Shown here: positions 22,158-33,339 of the stretch, one piece after another
How positions within the stretch are numbered: the first letter of the stretch is position 1
Layout of the letters: the number at the start of each line of letters is the position of its first letter
DNA from: Podochytrium sp. JEL0797
Lineage: Eukaryota > Chytridiomycota > Chytridiomycetes > Chytridiales > Chytriomycetaceae
NCBI GenBank assembly: GCA_027596195.1
Contig: JADGJG010000092.1
Span: forward strand, 1 to 45,520
Length of the DNA stretch: 45,520 bases
Reading direction: 5' to 3'
Program-made: the position numbers and the translations under genes
The notes under the pieces: model-generated
Seen by the model: only the letters and a program-made list of their open reading frames with translations
The model's database searches: none
What the model was told of the DNA's origin: nothing

Positions 22158-23851
22158 TCATCCTTGTTTCCCAAGATCAACCTTCTTCTTGATCCTTTTT
22201 TCGGCTGTATAAATCAGCCCGTCAATCAACCCTCCGACCGTAAACACCCCACCCACGACGGCGCAAACATCCGTCAAAAAGTGACTAAACGGCTTCTTGT
22301 ACTCCTTGTACGTGACGAGCATGGGTGAAATGTCAAAGTTGAAGAAGACTCCCGGCAGACCGCCACCGGGCATCCCCAAGTCGCGTTCGTGTTCTGTGAC
22401 AGCGATTTGGTTCGTGTTGAGGGTCGTCGAGTTGAGGAATTCGTATTGGGTTGAAACGACTTTGATGAAGTACTGGAACATGTAGTGTCCTGAAGAAGTC
22501 TTAAGAAACAAAATGACTTTCGCAAAGCCAAATGTCCCCCTCACCTTTGGTTGCCTTCTTGCTGTGGTTGTCCAAAGGATTCTGGAATCCAGCTCCCACA
22601 GGTCCGAACGTCAGCGAGTGAATTGTGTGCGTAAAGTCGTAATTGGCGCCAGCGCGGCCGAACGCGGCCAAATCGTGAACGTGCATACCGCCCTGCTGGA
22701 ACGACTTTCCGGGAGCAAAGTGGAAGTTTCCAGCCACCTTGTTGACTTCAATGTGCCCCGAAATGTTGCATCCTTCATTCTCCTGCTCCTTCATTTTGTC
22801 GGTCCAGCCTTCTTTGACGCACTGTGTTTTTGGTTGGCGAAAGCACTCGGATCCACAGAACCACAGGGTGAATTACCTGCTCGATACCCTCCGGTTTATC
22901 AAACGACCATCCTCTTTCGGTATATGCTTTCCTGACATCCTCGCAAGTGTTGCAGCATCCGTTCGGAGGCTTGACTCCGCCGTAACAGTTGCCGCAATAA
23001 TTCGGGTCCACCACTGCCGCATCCTCCTCCTTCTTCTCACCAATCACGCCCTTCACAGCTTCAATGTGCTCTCCAGTTGGACTCAAGCGGCCCTTAATCA
23101 TGCTGTGGTCGACGTCGTTTTGGTGTTCGCCAGACACGTCCATCACATCAATGCTGAGAACTGCATAACAAAGGATCAGAACTCGCGAATAAATCACAGA
23201 CAGCAAGGGGACTCTTACGGAAGCACGGAATCTTTGGGAACGTGATGTTCAGATTGATTTCCATCTTTTCCTTGCGCGCAATGTCAACGTCGAGTGACGG
23301 GTTTACTTGCATCGTGCTCCAGTCAGTGAATTCGGAGAGCAGCAGTATGAAGATGACAAAGTAGGAGAAGAGCGAGACTGTGGAGAAAGCAGAATTGTGA
23401 GCGTTTTCGTTGAGGTTGGGATCCTGGGTTGGGAAACGAGAAAACCCAGGCAGCACGAGGGCATCTCCGCGATGGGGAAATTCGCCCCTGCCAGTACACA
23501 GTCCCCAACTAGATGGCTCTATAAAGAGCTGATAGGTCCACTGCACGTCAGCTGCAGCGGGCGGCATTTTCGAGATGTTCGCTTAATCATTTCGGCTGCC
23601 AGTATCTGCGGGAACGCCTTCCAGCACTTGTTCGCTCCATTTCGTTGGAGATACCGCGACCGTAAAGTCTGCATGCATCGCCTGAATGCGATTGGCTTAC
23701 CCATTGCTCCCGTGTTGGTTTTTGTTGTGAAATCCTCCATCGGCTTCGCATAGCTGTCAAACTCCTTCAGCGATTTGAAAAGGGACGGTTCCTCTTGGTT
23801 GGAGAGATCCGAGTAGTTGGGCGCGTTGGCTCGCTTGCGCATGGATGCCAT
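22158..23851 (-). CDS. ERV46: ERGIC3/Erv46-type cargo receptor
   Basis: Five minus-strand exons (23851-23701, 23377-23219, 23160-22877, 22821-22545, 22489-22158) give 400 residues. Features in order: a cytosolic N-terminus (SLKEFDSYAKPMEDF), a first membrane segment (FSYFVIFILLLSEF), a luminal region with SIDVMDVSGE, the paired cysteines CGNCYGG and GCCNTCEDVRKAY, a luminal beta-rich domain (MHVHDLAAFG), MFQYFIKVVSTQYEF, and a second membrane segment near the end (VCAVVGGVFTVGGLIDG). The family cycles between ER and Golgi in COPII/COPI vesicles with Erv41. The first intron is unusually long (323 bp). ATG 23851 is followed three codons later by ATG 23842, either could be used. Confidence 0.94.
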
Positions 23852-24228
23852 CGTCGTTTGGGAGATTTCGCGACTTTGGGCAAAAAGTTGTTGCTTTTGC
23901 ATCCCGGCACGAAGTTGAATCAAAAAACGTCGAGCTTACGTTCCTTTCTTCTCTGGCAATATATAATCCGCATTCCATTCCCGCGTGCTGAAATTCTTGG
24001 GATATCCAGATTTTCAATCCCTGGAACGGCTTGTATTCCCTCCCTTTTTAATCAACGTCCGATGCGCTAATGGATCGCGATTATTGGATGGCCAAACCGT
24101 GTCTTGTAAGAGGAGCGAAATCAGCATTTCCAATTTTTCCGATGTCGTGATTTCAAATTTGATATTTCAAAACATCCTGAAGACGAAAGCAACGACTGCG
24201 ATTCCCTCGTTGCCGAAACTGTACCCAA
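23852..24228. promoter_or_regulatory. Divergent promoter region, ERV46 and ataxin-10 genes
   Basis: 377 bases separate the two start codons on opposite strands. Nothing coding was seen. A TATATAAT-like stretch near 23959-23966 is the only candidate core element, about 110 bases from the ERV46 start. Confidence 0.45.
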
Positions 24229-26437
24229 ATGACGAGCGAACTCAGCGAATATGCGATCGAAACAGAAGCTCTGCGACAATGTGCATCGATGGAAAACATT
24301 GCCTCCTCAGTGACCAACGCCCCGAACCCCCCCTCAGCCTCATGGGTGCCAGCGGCGACTCAGATCAGGGAAATGGCACGGGCAGTGTGCAGGAATGAAG
24401 TACTGAGGTATGTTGGGACCGCTTTGTCCGTTTCTGTGAATCCGATTGTAACGGCTTGAACGACAGAAAGAAACTGGGCATCATCCCAGTCATGTTCCCG
24501 ATGATTGCCCGCATGCTGGCCACTCTGAGAGATTCCATCGTATCCGTTTATACCGTGGATCCAGCCGCATGCGTCAATGGCCTCTGTGGATACACATCTT
24601 GGAAGTCCGCGAATGAATCAACGGATCTGACCACAGCCTGTTTCCATTTGATTCGAAACCTATGTGCAGCAGTTCCCGAAAACCAGATCTTGGCTTGGTG
24701 CGTTGGTTTCTGTTTCGTTCGGAACTCGGATAACAAATGAACCTGACATTTTGATTCCCTTGTTTAGCCAATCTGGCAGCTACAAGACGCTGGACGAAAT
24801 CCTCACGCATTTGGGACTATGGCTGCAAAGGAACAAGAAGAATACCTGTCCGGATATCAAATCAATCGGTTTGTTTTTGACCCATTCAAATATTAGTAAA
24901 GCCAAACTACTCATTCATTCGACGTTTTCAGCCAATACCTGCGTTCAAATGGGAACTCAATGCCTTGCCAACATGATGACTTCAAACCCGATTGTTCAAA
25001 ACAAAGTCTGGCCCCGATTCTTTGGGGAGAGCCAACTTTTGTTGTGAGTGTCAACGAGCGTTTCTTTGCCGAGTTCAACTCAAACTTATAGCGCGGATTT
25101 AGGACTCTGTTCGAAGCCAACGACACCAAAACGGTCAAATTCGTACTCCTCCTCATCTACAACTGCATCTACAACGATCCGCAACGGTGGTAAGGTTTCC
25201 AGGCGCGAAATTTTGTCGCGTTCTTACCGCAGCGTTCTCCCACAACAGCTCGTTCCTTGTACAAACCCCACTCGGCCGAAAAACGCTGCACAAAATCTTT
25301 GAACAAGTCGACACCCCGCCCACCGCTGACGCGCATCAAGACCACGGCGCGTCCCCACCCCCCGACGAAGCCCATTTTGAAATCGTTTACGCCATCTTCA
25401 AAGCCCTCACCACTTCCCTCCCGCCTGCGCACACGTTCAAATCCCTTTGCCTCCTCAACGCCGAAAACAAATGCACGAACCCCGACGCAACCGCGTTGCA
25501 CTTGAACATTTTGAACCGCGCGCACTTGGTGTTTTTGAAATTCATGGATGGCGATATGGGGACTCAAAGCACGGAAGCGACTTTGCTGTGGGGAGACATG
25601 TTTGTTGCTACGATGGTCAAAATAAGCGGGGTGTTGTTGAAGAGTTTGGAGCGGTTCTCGGAAGCTGTGGCGGCGGCTGCGAGGGCTGAGTCGGGAGTGG
25701 ATGCGGGTTTGGAAGGCGTTGGATCTGATTTGGAGGGCATGGTTTTGCTGTTGGCGTACTTCAACAGGGTGTTGGGTGGGGAGGAAGTTGCGCTTGAAGC
25801 GGCTGCGACTGCGGCCAAGGAGGCCGGCGTGGCCGTGACTGGTGTCGAAGAAGCCATGCGGAAACGAAGGGAGATGATTTCCGAACACGGCCTTGTCGAG
25901 AACCTCGTCAAGTTTTTGGTTGTGGCTGGAAAGATTCAACCTCCCGTGGTGGGTGGGATCGGGAAAACGAATGGAGTGAGTGCTCCCAAGATTGCGGAGA
26001 TAGACGAACGAACTGAGGCTTTGCTGGAGGTTGTCAGGAAGGGCTTGTTTATGATGAAAGGCGACTCTGTCAAAGTGCTTTCGAGCATTTCGTTCCGATG
26101 CAAAGTGGCTCAGGACGAAGTGAGAAGGGTGGGTGGAATTCCTGTGCTGTTGAGCCATTGTATTATTGATGACACGAACCCATGTGAGTATTTGATTTTC
26201 TTTTGGCGCATTGTTTATGGGAGCTGTCGCTAACCTCGTTTTCCAGTCATCAAAGAATGGGCTGTTTTTGCAATCCGCAATTTGTGCGAAGGCAACATGG
26301 AAAACCAACTGCTGATTGAATCGATGGAAGCTCAGGGTCTTCCTGAAGGGCAGAACGAGGGACTGGCAGCTCACGGGGTCAGAGCTGGGTTGAGCGCGGA
26401 TGGACGGGTCAGAATTACTCCTGTTGATGCAGAATAG
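24229..26437 (+). CDS. ATXN10: Ataxin-10 homologue
   Basis: Seven exons (24229-24407, 24467-24697, 24768-24868, 24932-25043, 25103-25189, 25249-26183, 26247-26437) give 611 residues. The C-terminal ataxin-10 domain is clear: CIDDTNPFIKEWAVFAIRNL-type sequence spans the last intron and is followed by ENQLLIESMEAQGL. Upstream exons encode helical, armadillo-like sequence (HLIRNLCAAVPENQ, CLANMMTSNPIVQNKVW, FVLLLIYNCIYNDPQ). The family (Ctr86 in yeast) is an all-helical scaffold linked to cytokinesis and cilium-related functions in animals. Exon 5 uses the AG at 25101-25102, since the upstream AG gives a wrong frame; exon 6 uses the AG at 25247-25248 for the same reason. Confidence 0.88.
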
Positions 26438-26591
26438 AATTGAAAATTAGTGTTATATTTGTATTGCGCGATGCTACTACCCATTTCACCATCTCGAATC
26501 AATGTAAAATTCCATTGAAACCACATCATCGCTCAAGTTTCCTGGGATCAAAAACGTCGATGTGGAATATATATTTGAAATAGAATTATTT

Positions 26592-27803
26592 TTACAAAGC
26601 GCTGCTTCTGAACACTTGCAACCATTTCACCATCTCGTCAACATCTGAAGCCTGCAAATACATCTCGCAAGCCACACCGCCGCGAATCAAATCCGCGCCC
26701 GTCAGTTGCAGCACCCACAGTCCTTCCTCCGCAACACACACGCTTTTCAACTCCAACACGATACGAGGATATTGTTCCATCAAGTTGCTGGAATACGTCT
26801 TGTTGAGCAAGCTCGTGCTGCTGCTTCCCGTAGTCCCACGACGGCGAAGTTGCCCAGTCTCTGACCCAGTTGCCCCGCTCGTCACGACCGGCCCTGGCAC
26901 TTGCTTATGATACGACTTGGTCTGGTCGTACACGTATACGCGGTTTCTGAATACGGCAATCGCGCAAGGAGAGAGTTTTGTAGACGTGGAATCGAGTGCA
27001 GAAGCGGCGGGAGGTCCAGGAGCCGGCTTGCCCTTGTTCATTTTGAACAACGAGAAGATGCTCTTCTTTTTCAACTCGGTAGCTCCACCAGTCGTTGACC
27101 CCACCGGCGTCGCGACCGTTTCACTGCGCTGGAGCGACCCGTGCGTGACTTTGCTCAACATCAGGATGGACGCGAGACTCGACATGGTACTCGGATACTT
27201 TTGAACAACGTATTCGGGCGAAGGCGGGTTCGAGTGAAGTCCCAAGCTCGGCACGTCCATTTGACTGAGTCGGCTTCCTTGCGTATCGACCGAAGGTCTT
27301 TTGCTCGACGTTCCGTCGCTGTTGGGCGTCATGGTTGTGGGGCTGTGTTGCTGGTGTTGTTGGAGGAGAGCGTATTGCTCCATGGCGTACATGTTGGTGG
27401 TTTGTAAGGTAGGTTTCAACGCGGGTTTCATGGGTGCGCCGCTCATGGCGGAAGACGCGACGGACGATGCAGTGGAGCCGACGGAACCCGTGCGTGCCCT
27501 GCTGGCGTTCATTTGCTGGTATTTCAAATACTGCTCTTGGTAGTTTTGGACGTGCGCGGCGGAGCTCGACTGAGAGGACGAAGACTTTTGCCGCGACATT
27601 TGCGGGACGGCGAGTTGGGTGGTGGGAGGTGGTGGCGGCACCATTGGTTGGTCGGCGACACCGGATCTCTGATTGCAGGACCGCATTTGCTCCAACTCTT
27701 GGTACAGCTGGTCAAACTCGTGGGCGAGGTTCTGGCAGTCCTGCTTGTTGAGACTTGTTGTTCGTTCGCGGTGTGGGCGGATGGGAGGTCGAGTTGTTGG
27801 CAT
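26592..27803 (-). CDS. Ser/Thr-rich protein with PH-like C-terminus, paralogue C
   Basis: Single exon, 403 residues, minus strand. It carries the family blocks in order: NLAHEFDQLYQELEQMR near residue 25, a TTNMYAMEQY block near 135, Gln/His and Ser/Thr-rich linkers, YPSTMSSLASIL near 205, IFSLFKMNKGK near 250 and the C-terminal module with VFRNRVYVYDQ, PRIVLELKSVCVAEEGLW and VDEMVKWLQVFRSSAL. It is closest to paralogue A (both have LAHEFDQLY and VCVAEEGLW/ACVAEEGMW). It lies 550 bases from zinc-finger gene 2, on the same strand. Confidence 0.85.
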   Translation of the reverse strand: MPTTRPPIRPHRERTTSLNKQDCQNLAHEFDQLYQELEQMRSCNQRSGVADQPMVPPPPPTTQLAVPQMSRQKSSSSQSSSAAHVQNYQEQYLKYQQMNASRARTGSVGSTASSVASSAMSGAPMKPALKPTLQTTNMYAMEQYALLQQHQQHSPTTMTPNSDGTSSKRPSVDTQGSRLSQMDVPSLGLHSNPPSPEYVVQKYPSTMSSLASILMLSKVTHGSLQRSETVATPVGSTTGGATELKKKSIFSLFKMNKGKPAPGPPAASALDSTSTKLSPCAIAVFRNRVYVYDQTKSYHKQVPGPVVTSGATGSETGQLRRRGTTGSSSTSLLNKTYSSNLMEQYPRIVLELKSVCVAEEGLWVLQLTGADLIRGGVACEMYLQASDVDEMVKWLQVFRSSAL

Positions 27804-28352
27804 CGAAGTGGCGGATGATTGACAGTAAAGAAACCTTCAAATTCACTGATATCCGTCGTAAGTTCCGAGTGGCGGAAAGGTCAGCCAGAAAAGTTCGAAA
27901 ACGTTAATCAAATTTTTTCGTGACTGACGCCAGGTGATCTTTGAAGACACCCTTAACTAATATTTGATGCATCTACACATTATTAATGCAGTGAAATGAG
28001 TGGCACGCAAGAAGCGTGATTGAATTGAATCTAAAATTTGTATTTTTAGGGTGTCCGAAATAAGCAAGCCGAAATCGGACATCGCAATGCAATTGAGAAA
28101 ATCGAATGAAGCATGAGAGAAAAGTAATCGATTGCGCTACGATCGAAACTAGTGTACGTGGAACTCCTTAAAATTGATTCTTGAAGCTATATTTCAATTT
28201 TTGAGGTCGTCCGAATCAATCTGTGTAGCCATTACATTGCATGAAGGATAAGCCGAGTTTTTATATAATTTAGGAAGAAAGAGAACAAGAAGAGAAAGTA
28301 AAACAACGATGTACACAAATTGGGATAAAAATACGCAATTCCTGGAACGAGT
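27804..28352. other. Intergenic region between paralogue C and zinc-finger gene 2
   Basis: AT-rich, no coding sequence. It should hold the 3' end of zinc-finger gene 2 and the promoter of paralogue C. A TATATAATTTA-like stretch lies near 28262-28272. Confidence 0.5.
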
Positions 28353-30910
28353 CTACGCCAGCTTACTCTTTGCTCTGCGAGCCTTCCTTTCTTCCTTCAC
28401 GTGGGTCTTCAGGTGGTAACTGTGAGGAGAAAAGGAGAATTAGTAAACAATCAAATCGCATCAAATCACCCGAGAAGACACTCACGTCAATCCGCCCTTG
28501 CTGGCGTAAGTCTTGGCACATCCAGGAGCATCACAAGCAAACACAGACTTCCCTACGACCGGTTCTGAACCAGCACCCACTTCCCGTCCAACCTCATCCT
28601 CACGTTCCACAGGCTCAACAACAACTCCCGAGTCCGAGCGACTCAACACTTCAATCTCACTCTTGCCGCCCCCACCACCTCCCAACACCATATGCGTATC
28701 AATCCCCATCTGCTCCCCAGTTTCCATCAAAAACGAAGCCTCCCCAACATCATTCAACGGCGCAAAGTACTCCGTCATCCCCATCCCACTCGGCCCAGCA
28801 GCTCCCCCCCAACTCTCCAACATCTGCGCCATGTTGGGCAACACCATAAAATCACACATGTCTCCAACCTCTGTCCCATTCGGGCTCGCAGGTGCAGCAA
28901 CCGCCCCAACCTCCTCGTCCACACCGTCAAACTTGAGCAAGTCCGCCCACATGCTTTGCACATCCGAGTCCAACATGGGCATCGCGGAGGCGGCTGGGGT
29001 CGGAGACGACGGGCCCATCATCATCATATAGTTGGACAAGACGTCGGCGTCGGTCGTGTCGGCGGTGATGGTCGACAAGGGAGGGAAGTCGACGGAGTTG
29101 GTGGATCGGTATTGGAGCGAATATGCTTCGGAGTTGAAGATGCTGTCGGCTGCCTCCGCGCAGGCGGGGCTTGCACCAACGACAAGGCGGTGGTCGGGCA
29201 TGAATGGAGTCTCGGCTGGGGTGGTGATGGAGTCCTTTTCTGAGGACGATTGAGTGAGAGCTTGGAGGAATGTCCTTGGCTTGGTGGTGGGAGACGATGG
29301 GATGGAGTGGTTTCTCGAACAAGAAGACTGCGGGGTGATGACAGAGTCGGCGAAGCTCCTGAGAGAGGCGGCAGAGCTGCATTCGTCAAAGGAGTCTAGT
29401 GTGAAATATACAGGCGCGTGTGAGTGAATGAACAAAGCCCCAAATAAACAATACAAACAAAAAGATTTTTTACCGCGGTGTGCCTTCTTGTTTGAACTAG
29501 TGGGGGTCTCCAACTGCAGCAAACGCTTCTTCGGCAATCGGGTGCTAGATTTTCTCCTCTTCGCTGGAGTCTCGACCACTGGCTCGACCACTGGCTCGCC
29601 TTCGACACACACCCTGGACAAACGGAGTTTATCCGCAGCAACCATCACGGTGATGGCTTGTGCGTCTTTGGCGGCTTTCCTTTTCATCGAAGGCGTGTAG
29701 ACGTATTTGCCTTTCCTGCGACCGGCCTTGGCGTCATCCCCAACAGTCCCACACGACCCAACTTCCGACGGAGCGTAGTGCAACAAGCTTTCGGTACTCA
29801 CAACCCCTCCCGTCGAATAGTTGGAGTCTCTTTCAAAGCTGTCGCCACCGAACCCGTATCCGCCAATCATCATCTGCTCCAGGTTGTCCCACGACACACT
29901 GAACGCGTTCCACCCTTGACTCGTGTCGTCCGTATCAGCGCTCGCAAACATACTCACATCAAACGTTGATCCCATCACTGGCATCGCGAGATTGGCATCA
30001 GACATGCTGAACAAGTTTGGTTCCGTTTCTTGCGTGGCGGTGTAGAGCGAGCCCGTCTGCGAAGCACAAGGGCTGTCGGTCCAGCAGAGTTCCGGCTCGT
30101 CGTTTTCCATTTCGTGACAGAGGAATGCGAGAGACTTGAGGGTCGATGTGGAGCTTGGGCCAGACGGTGCAACATCGCAGTGCAAGGGTGCCGAAAAGAG
30201 GACGCCCGTGACCGTAGCCTTGAGGAGAGGGAGACCACCCATTTTCGGAGAGGGAGCCGCGTTGAGGTGGAGCTCCGAGTTGTGCTTCAGAAAGTCGTCG
30301 AACGTGAATGTTTTTCCGCAGCATTTGACCCGTTTGTTGGAGGATGTGGTTGCGGCCGAACGGGGCTTTGTGGGAGTGCGAACCGTACCAAAGAGAGATG
30401 CGGGTTCAGGAGAGTGAGCAGAGAGCGAGCTGGTATGGCACTCCGAATGTTGCAATTTCGAAGCGGACTCAAGTTTGCTGTGTTTTGCGACGTTGTTTAT
30501 ATGAGCCCAGGTGGAAAAACGAGAAAATAACGCGAATTGGTCGGTGCACAAACCTGCTATGGCGCGTTTCTCGCTTAGAATGCGAGTTTGGGGTGACGGG
30601 AAGGACGGATGTGCTGTGGGGTTGAATATTTTGGTATTCAGAACACTTCACAGCGGAAAAAAGAAAAAGAGGCCATCGCAGGGCCGAAGAACGCGCCAAA
30701 TCGAGCCAATAGAACAAATAGAACTAACCTTTTGCGCGTGGTTGGTGGCCGCGGGGTCGCTTTGGACTTTGGTGAACATGCTTGGCTCGGAGGGTCCAGC
30801 TGATCTAGAGGCGATTTGGGGTTGGGCCAGCCACTCCGGCGCACGGGAGTCGTGGTAGGTGTAGTGCGGGAGGGTGTGGGCGGCGAGGCGTGGGAGCGAG
30901 TGATGGTCAT
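28353..30910 (-). CDS. Dual zinc-finger protein, paralogue 2 (putative transcription factor)
   Basis: Five minus-strand exons (30910-30729, 30613-30554, 30477-29474, 29395-28486, 28419-28353) give 740 residues. The N-terminal exon has TPVRRSGWP, matching TPVRRSGRP in paralogue 1. A Cys-Cys/His-His element (KCCGKTFTFDDFLKH, residues 132-146, then H151) precedes NAAPSPKMGGL. Middle blocks PPLSTIT and MWADLLKF are shared. The C-terminal C2H2 finger (C703, C708, H721, H725) is split by the last intron, with a basic tail EERKARRAKS. Intron phases match paralogue 1 at all four positions. Intron 3 (29396-29473, 78 bases) has no stop and keeps frame, so retention would insert 26 residues. It lacks the SSIQSYF stretch of paralogue 1. 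Confidence 0.87.
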
Positions 30911-31330
30911 TGCTGGGCTTCAAAGGCGGGTTGGGGAAGGGCGTGCGGGGGGGTATGTGCCGTGGGTATGTAGAGGGTATGGGGAGGGTATCGGGAGAGT
31001 GGCGGCGTGCCGTGGGGAGGGGGAGGATGGTGGCTGTAATTGGGATGTTTTTAACGGAGGTTGGCGGACAACCGAAAACGAGGTGGTCCCAAAAAACACC
31101 GAAGCGCAGAAAAAACAAAAAACACTTCGTGTCCGAAGACCTTTGCAAACACCTTTGTTATGATGCAATTGAGAGCCGTAATTCCGAGTAACTCCGTGGC
31201 CATGCTCTCTTTGTCCCGGCTTTTGCGCAAGTCTGCCACGTGCCGCAGTTGCCCCCGCAGCAGATCCGCAGCTGATTAAAATTTCTGATCACTCCCCTTG
31301 TGTTTTTCTCACTTCGAAATTCACTCCAAA
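30911..31330. promoter_or_regulatory. Divergent promoter region, zinc-finger gene 2 and transgelin gene
   Basis: 420 bases between opposing starts. It is G-rich on the plus strand next to the zinc-finger start (30910-31030), then A-rich (31085-31125). No TATA box or known site was assigned with confidence. Confidence 0.45.
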
Positions 31331-31933
31331 ATGATCGCATGCAGTCTGGACAGAGAGGTGAGAATCCTCGACAAACTGCTTTCCTCACCACTCTGACACG
31401 GCCACACCCAGATTAAAGAAAAGGCTGCTGCCAAGTATGACCCCCTTCAAGAAAAGGAAGCGAGGGAATACACCGAAGCAGTCTCCGGCACCCCCTTCCC
31501 CTCGACTTCTTTTCACGAATCCCTCAAGGACGGAATCATTCTCTGCACCATGCTCAACAACATGCAACTCACGGATCCCATCAAGATTTCCCTTTCCAAG
31601 TCGCCCTTCAAACAAATGGAAAACATTGCAACCTTTCTCCACCGAATCGACCAGCTCGGCGTGCCTGCACACGACAGATTTATGACGATTGACTTGTGGG
31701 AAGCCAAAAACTTGGGACAAGTCGTCAACTGCATTTTTTCAGTTTCGCGCCATGCCACCCGAAAAGGATTTCATGGGCCCGTAATTGGACCCAAGCTTGT
31801 GGAACAGAAGAAAGCACGGTGTTGGACGATGGATCAGTTGAGGGATGCTCAGAATGTGCCGTCCAAATTGATGAGTTTCAGCACGAATGTCTCGTCGTCG
31901 ATTGGGTATCGCCAAGTTGGATATCGCACATGA
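31331..31933 (+). CDS. Transgelin/calponin-like actin-binding protein
   Basis: Two exons: a 27-base first exon (31331-31357) and 31412-31933, giving 182 residues. The calponin-homology domain is clear: AAAKYDPLQEKEAREYTEAV, then SLKDGIILCTMLNNMQ, NIATFLHRIDQLGVP and DLWEAKNLGQVVNCIFSVSR. A C-terminal tail with FHGPVIGPKLVEQK and WTMDQLRDAQN matches the transgelin repeat region. The family (Scp1 in budding yeast, Stg1 in fission yeast) bundles actin filaments. The tiny first exon supplies only MIACSLDRE; homologues start in a comparable place, which supports the start. Confidence 0.92.
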
Positions 31934-32048
31934 GCCTGAGCAATACGTATTACTTAACAATGAATTCTTTTCCGAATTTTTTTTTGTTACGTAAAGTTGT
32001 TTAGAGAAAGGGAAGCCCTCATTAATTCGGGTTTCAAATGAGAAAATA

Positions 32049-33339
32049 ATGAGCTTGGAAGTAATGGCTTCGACTACATGCTCCTCTTTGTTCGGGGATA
32101 TGCTGGCAGATCTCGGTTCGTTGCCGTGTGTTCTCCCTCGCACTTATTGCTCACAACTTCGCTTTTATCCACACAGAGAAGTTGGACCAAATATTAGGCA
32201 ATAACCATCAACGAGATCCGTTTTTCACAGAACCAGAGCCCTTCCAGCCGTAAGCCGACATCATCATCATCGCCACCCATCTTGACACTCACACCCAAAA
32301 AAACAACAAATTTCCCAGAACCGCAGGAACCTTGAGCAAATTCAGTAAATCCATCAACGGATTCAAAGACCTCTTCTTTGTCCTCACCGAAGACGCTTGT
32401 CTCCACGCATTCGGTCCTGACACCCAAGATTCAGACACATTCACGCATCACGCACTTCCCATCCAGTCATGCACACATTCGTTGGATAAAAATCACAAAG
32501 ACTGGGTATTGCTTCGAATTGTGGGAGCCAATCTCAACAGTGCGACAGAAAAGCTGACCTGGACGCTGCGGTGCAAAGATGCCGAAGAGTTGAATTCGTG
32601 GGTGGTGGCTATCAACAAGGCGGTTGCGTTTCAGAAGATTCCTCATCGGTCCCTTCCACGTGCGACCACACCCGCTTCCGTCATCTTACCCGAGTTGCAT
32701 TCCCCACTGGCTGGAGAATGTTCCACCCCCGCAAATGGAGTTTCCCAATCAACACCCGTACCAAAATCTCCCCTTCCTCCAACTGAATTCTCCACACCGA
32801 CTCCCATTCATGAATCCCGCCCACCCACCCCCGTTCTCACCCAAACCGCATCCTTGCCCACAACACCAACCCTCCAACCCGCCACCCTCCCCCCACCCAC
32901 CCTCGTCTCCGAACTCGCCGTCGTCCTCGAAACGGTTAGATTCCCCGCCGTTGTGATCCCTGAACGCAAACACACCCGCGCAGTCTCACCCGTGTCGGTC
33001 CCACACAGAGAATCGAGTATTTCACCGCGCTTGCAGCCAGGGTTATCTCCCGTCTCGGAGAGTCCGATTCCCATGATTGAACATGCGCAGGCGGTGGTGG
33101 AGTCGTTGTTTCAGCAGTTGATTCCGCATCGGGGGGTGAGTCGTGGCACTGTGGTGGGGGGTTCAGATGGAGGTGTGAGGGGTGTTGACGAGTTTGAGGG
33201 GGAGAAGCTGATGGGTGAGGTGGTGGAGAATTTGAGTGTTTCAAAGGGGGAAATGGGTCAGAGGATGGAGCAAGGAAAGGGGGGCGAGAACTTAATCGTG
33301 CATTTGATTCCAGTGAGACGCGAGAGTCGTTCAGTTTGA
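32049..33339 (+). CDS. PH-domain protein with Pro/Thr-rich tail
   Basis: Proposed exons 32049-32115, 32177-32249 and 32319-33339 give 386 residues. Exon 3 contains the PH domain: GTLSKFSKSINGFKDLFFVL, then WVLLRIVGANL and the final helix DAEELNSWVVAINKA. A Pro/Thr/Ser-rich stretch (about residues 150-270) and a less ordered tail follow. Exon 2 is supported by a GTAAGC donor. Exon 1 rests on a weaker GTTCGT donor, but it restores an ATG with A at -3 and makes a continuous amphipathic helix (DMLADLEKLDQIL). Without exon 1 there is no usable start. The WVLxxxxGAxL and final-helix sequence resembles the PH-like module of paralogues A-C, so it may be a distant relative. Confidence 0.68.

Noticed and set aside
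25169..26374. Long minus-strand open frame (401 codons) opposite the ataxin-10 gene
   Set aside because: It lies antisense to an exon with clear ataxin-10 homology and crosses its introns; its His/Arg/Ser-rich content is the usual shadow of GC-rich coding DNA.
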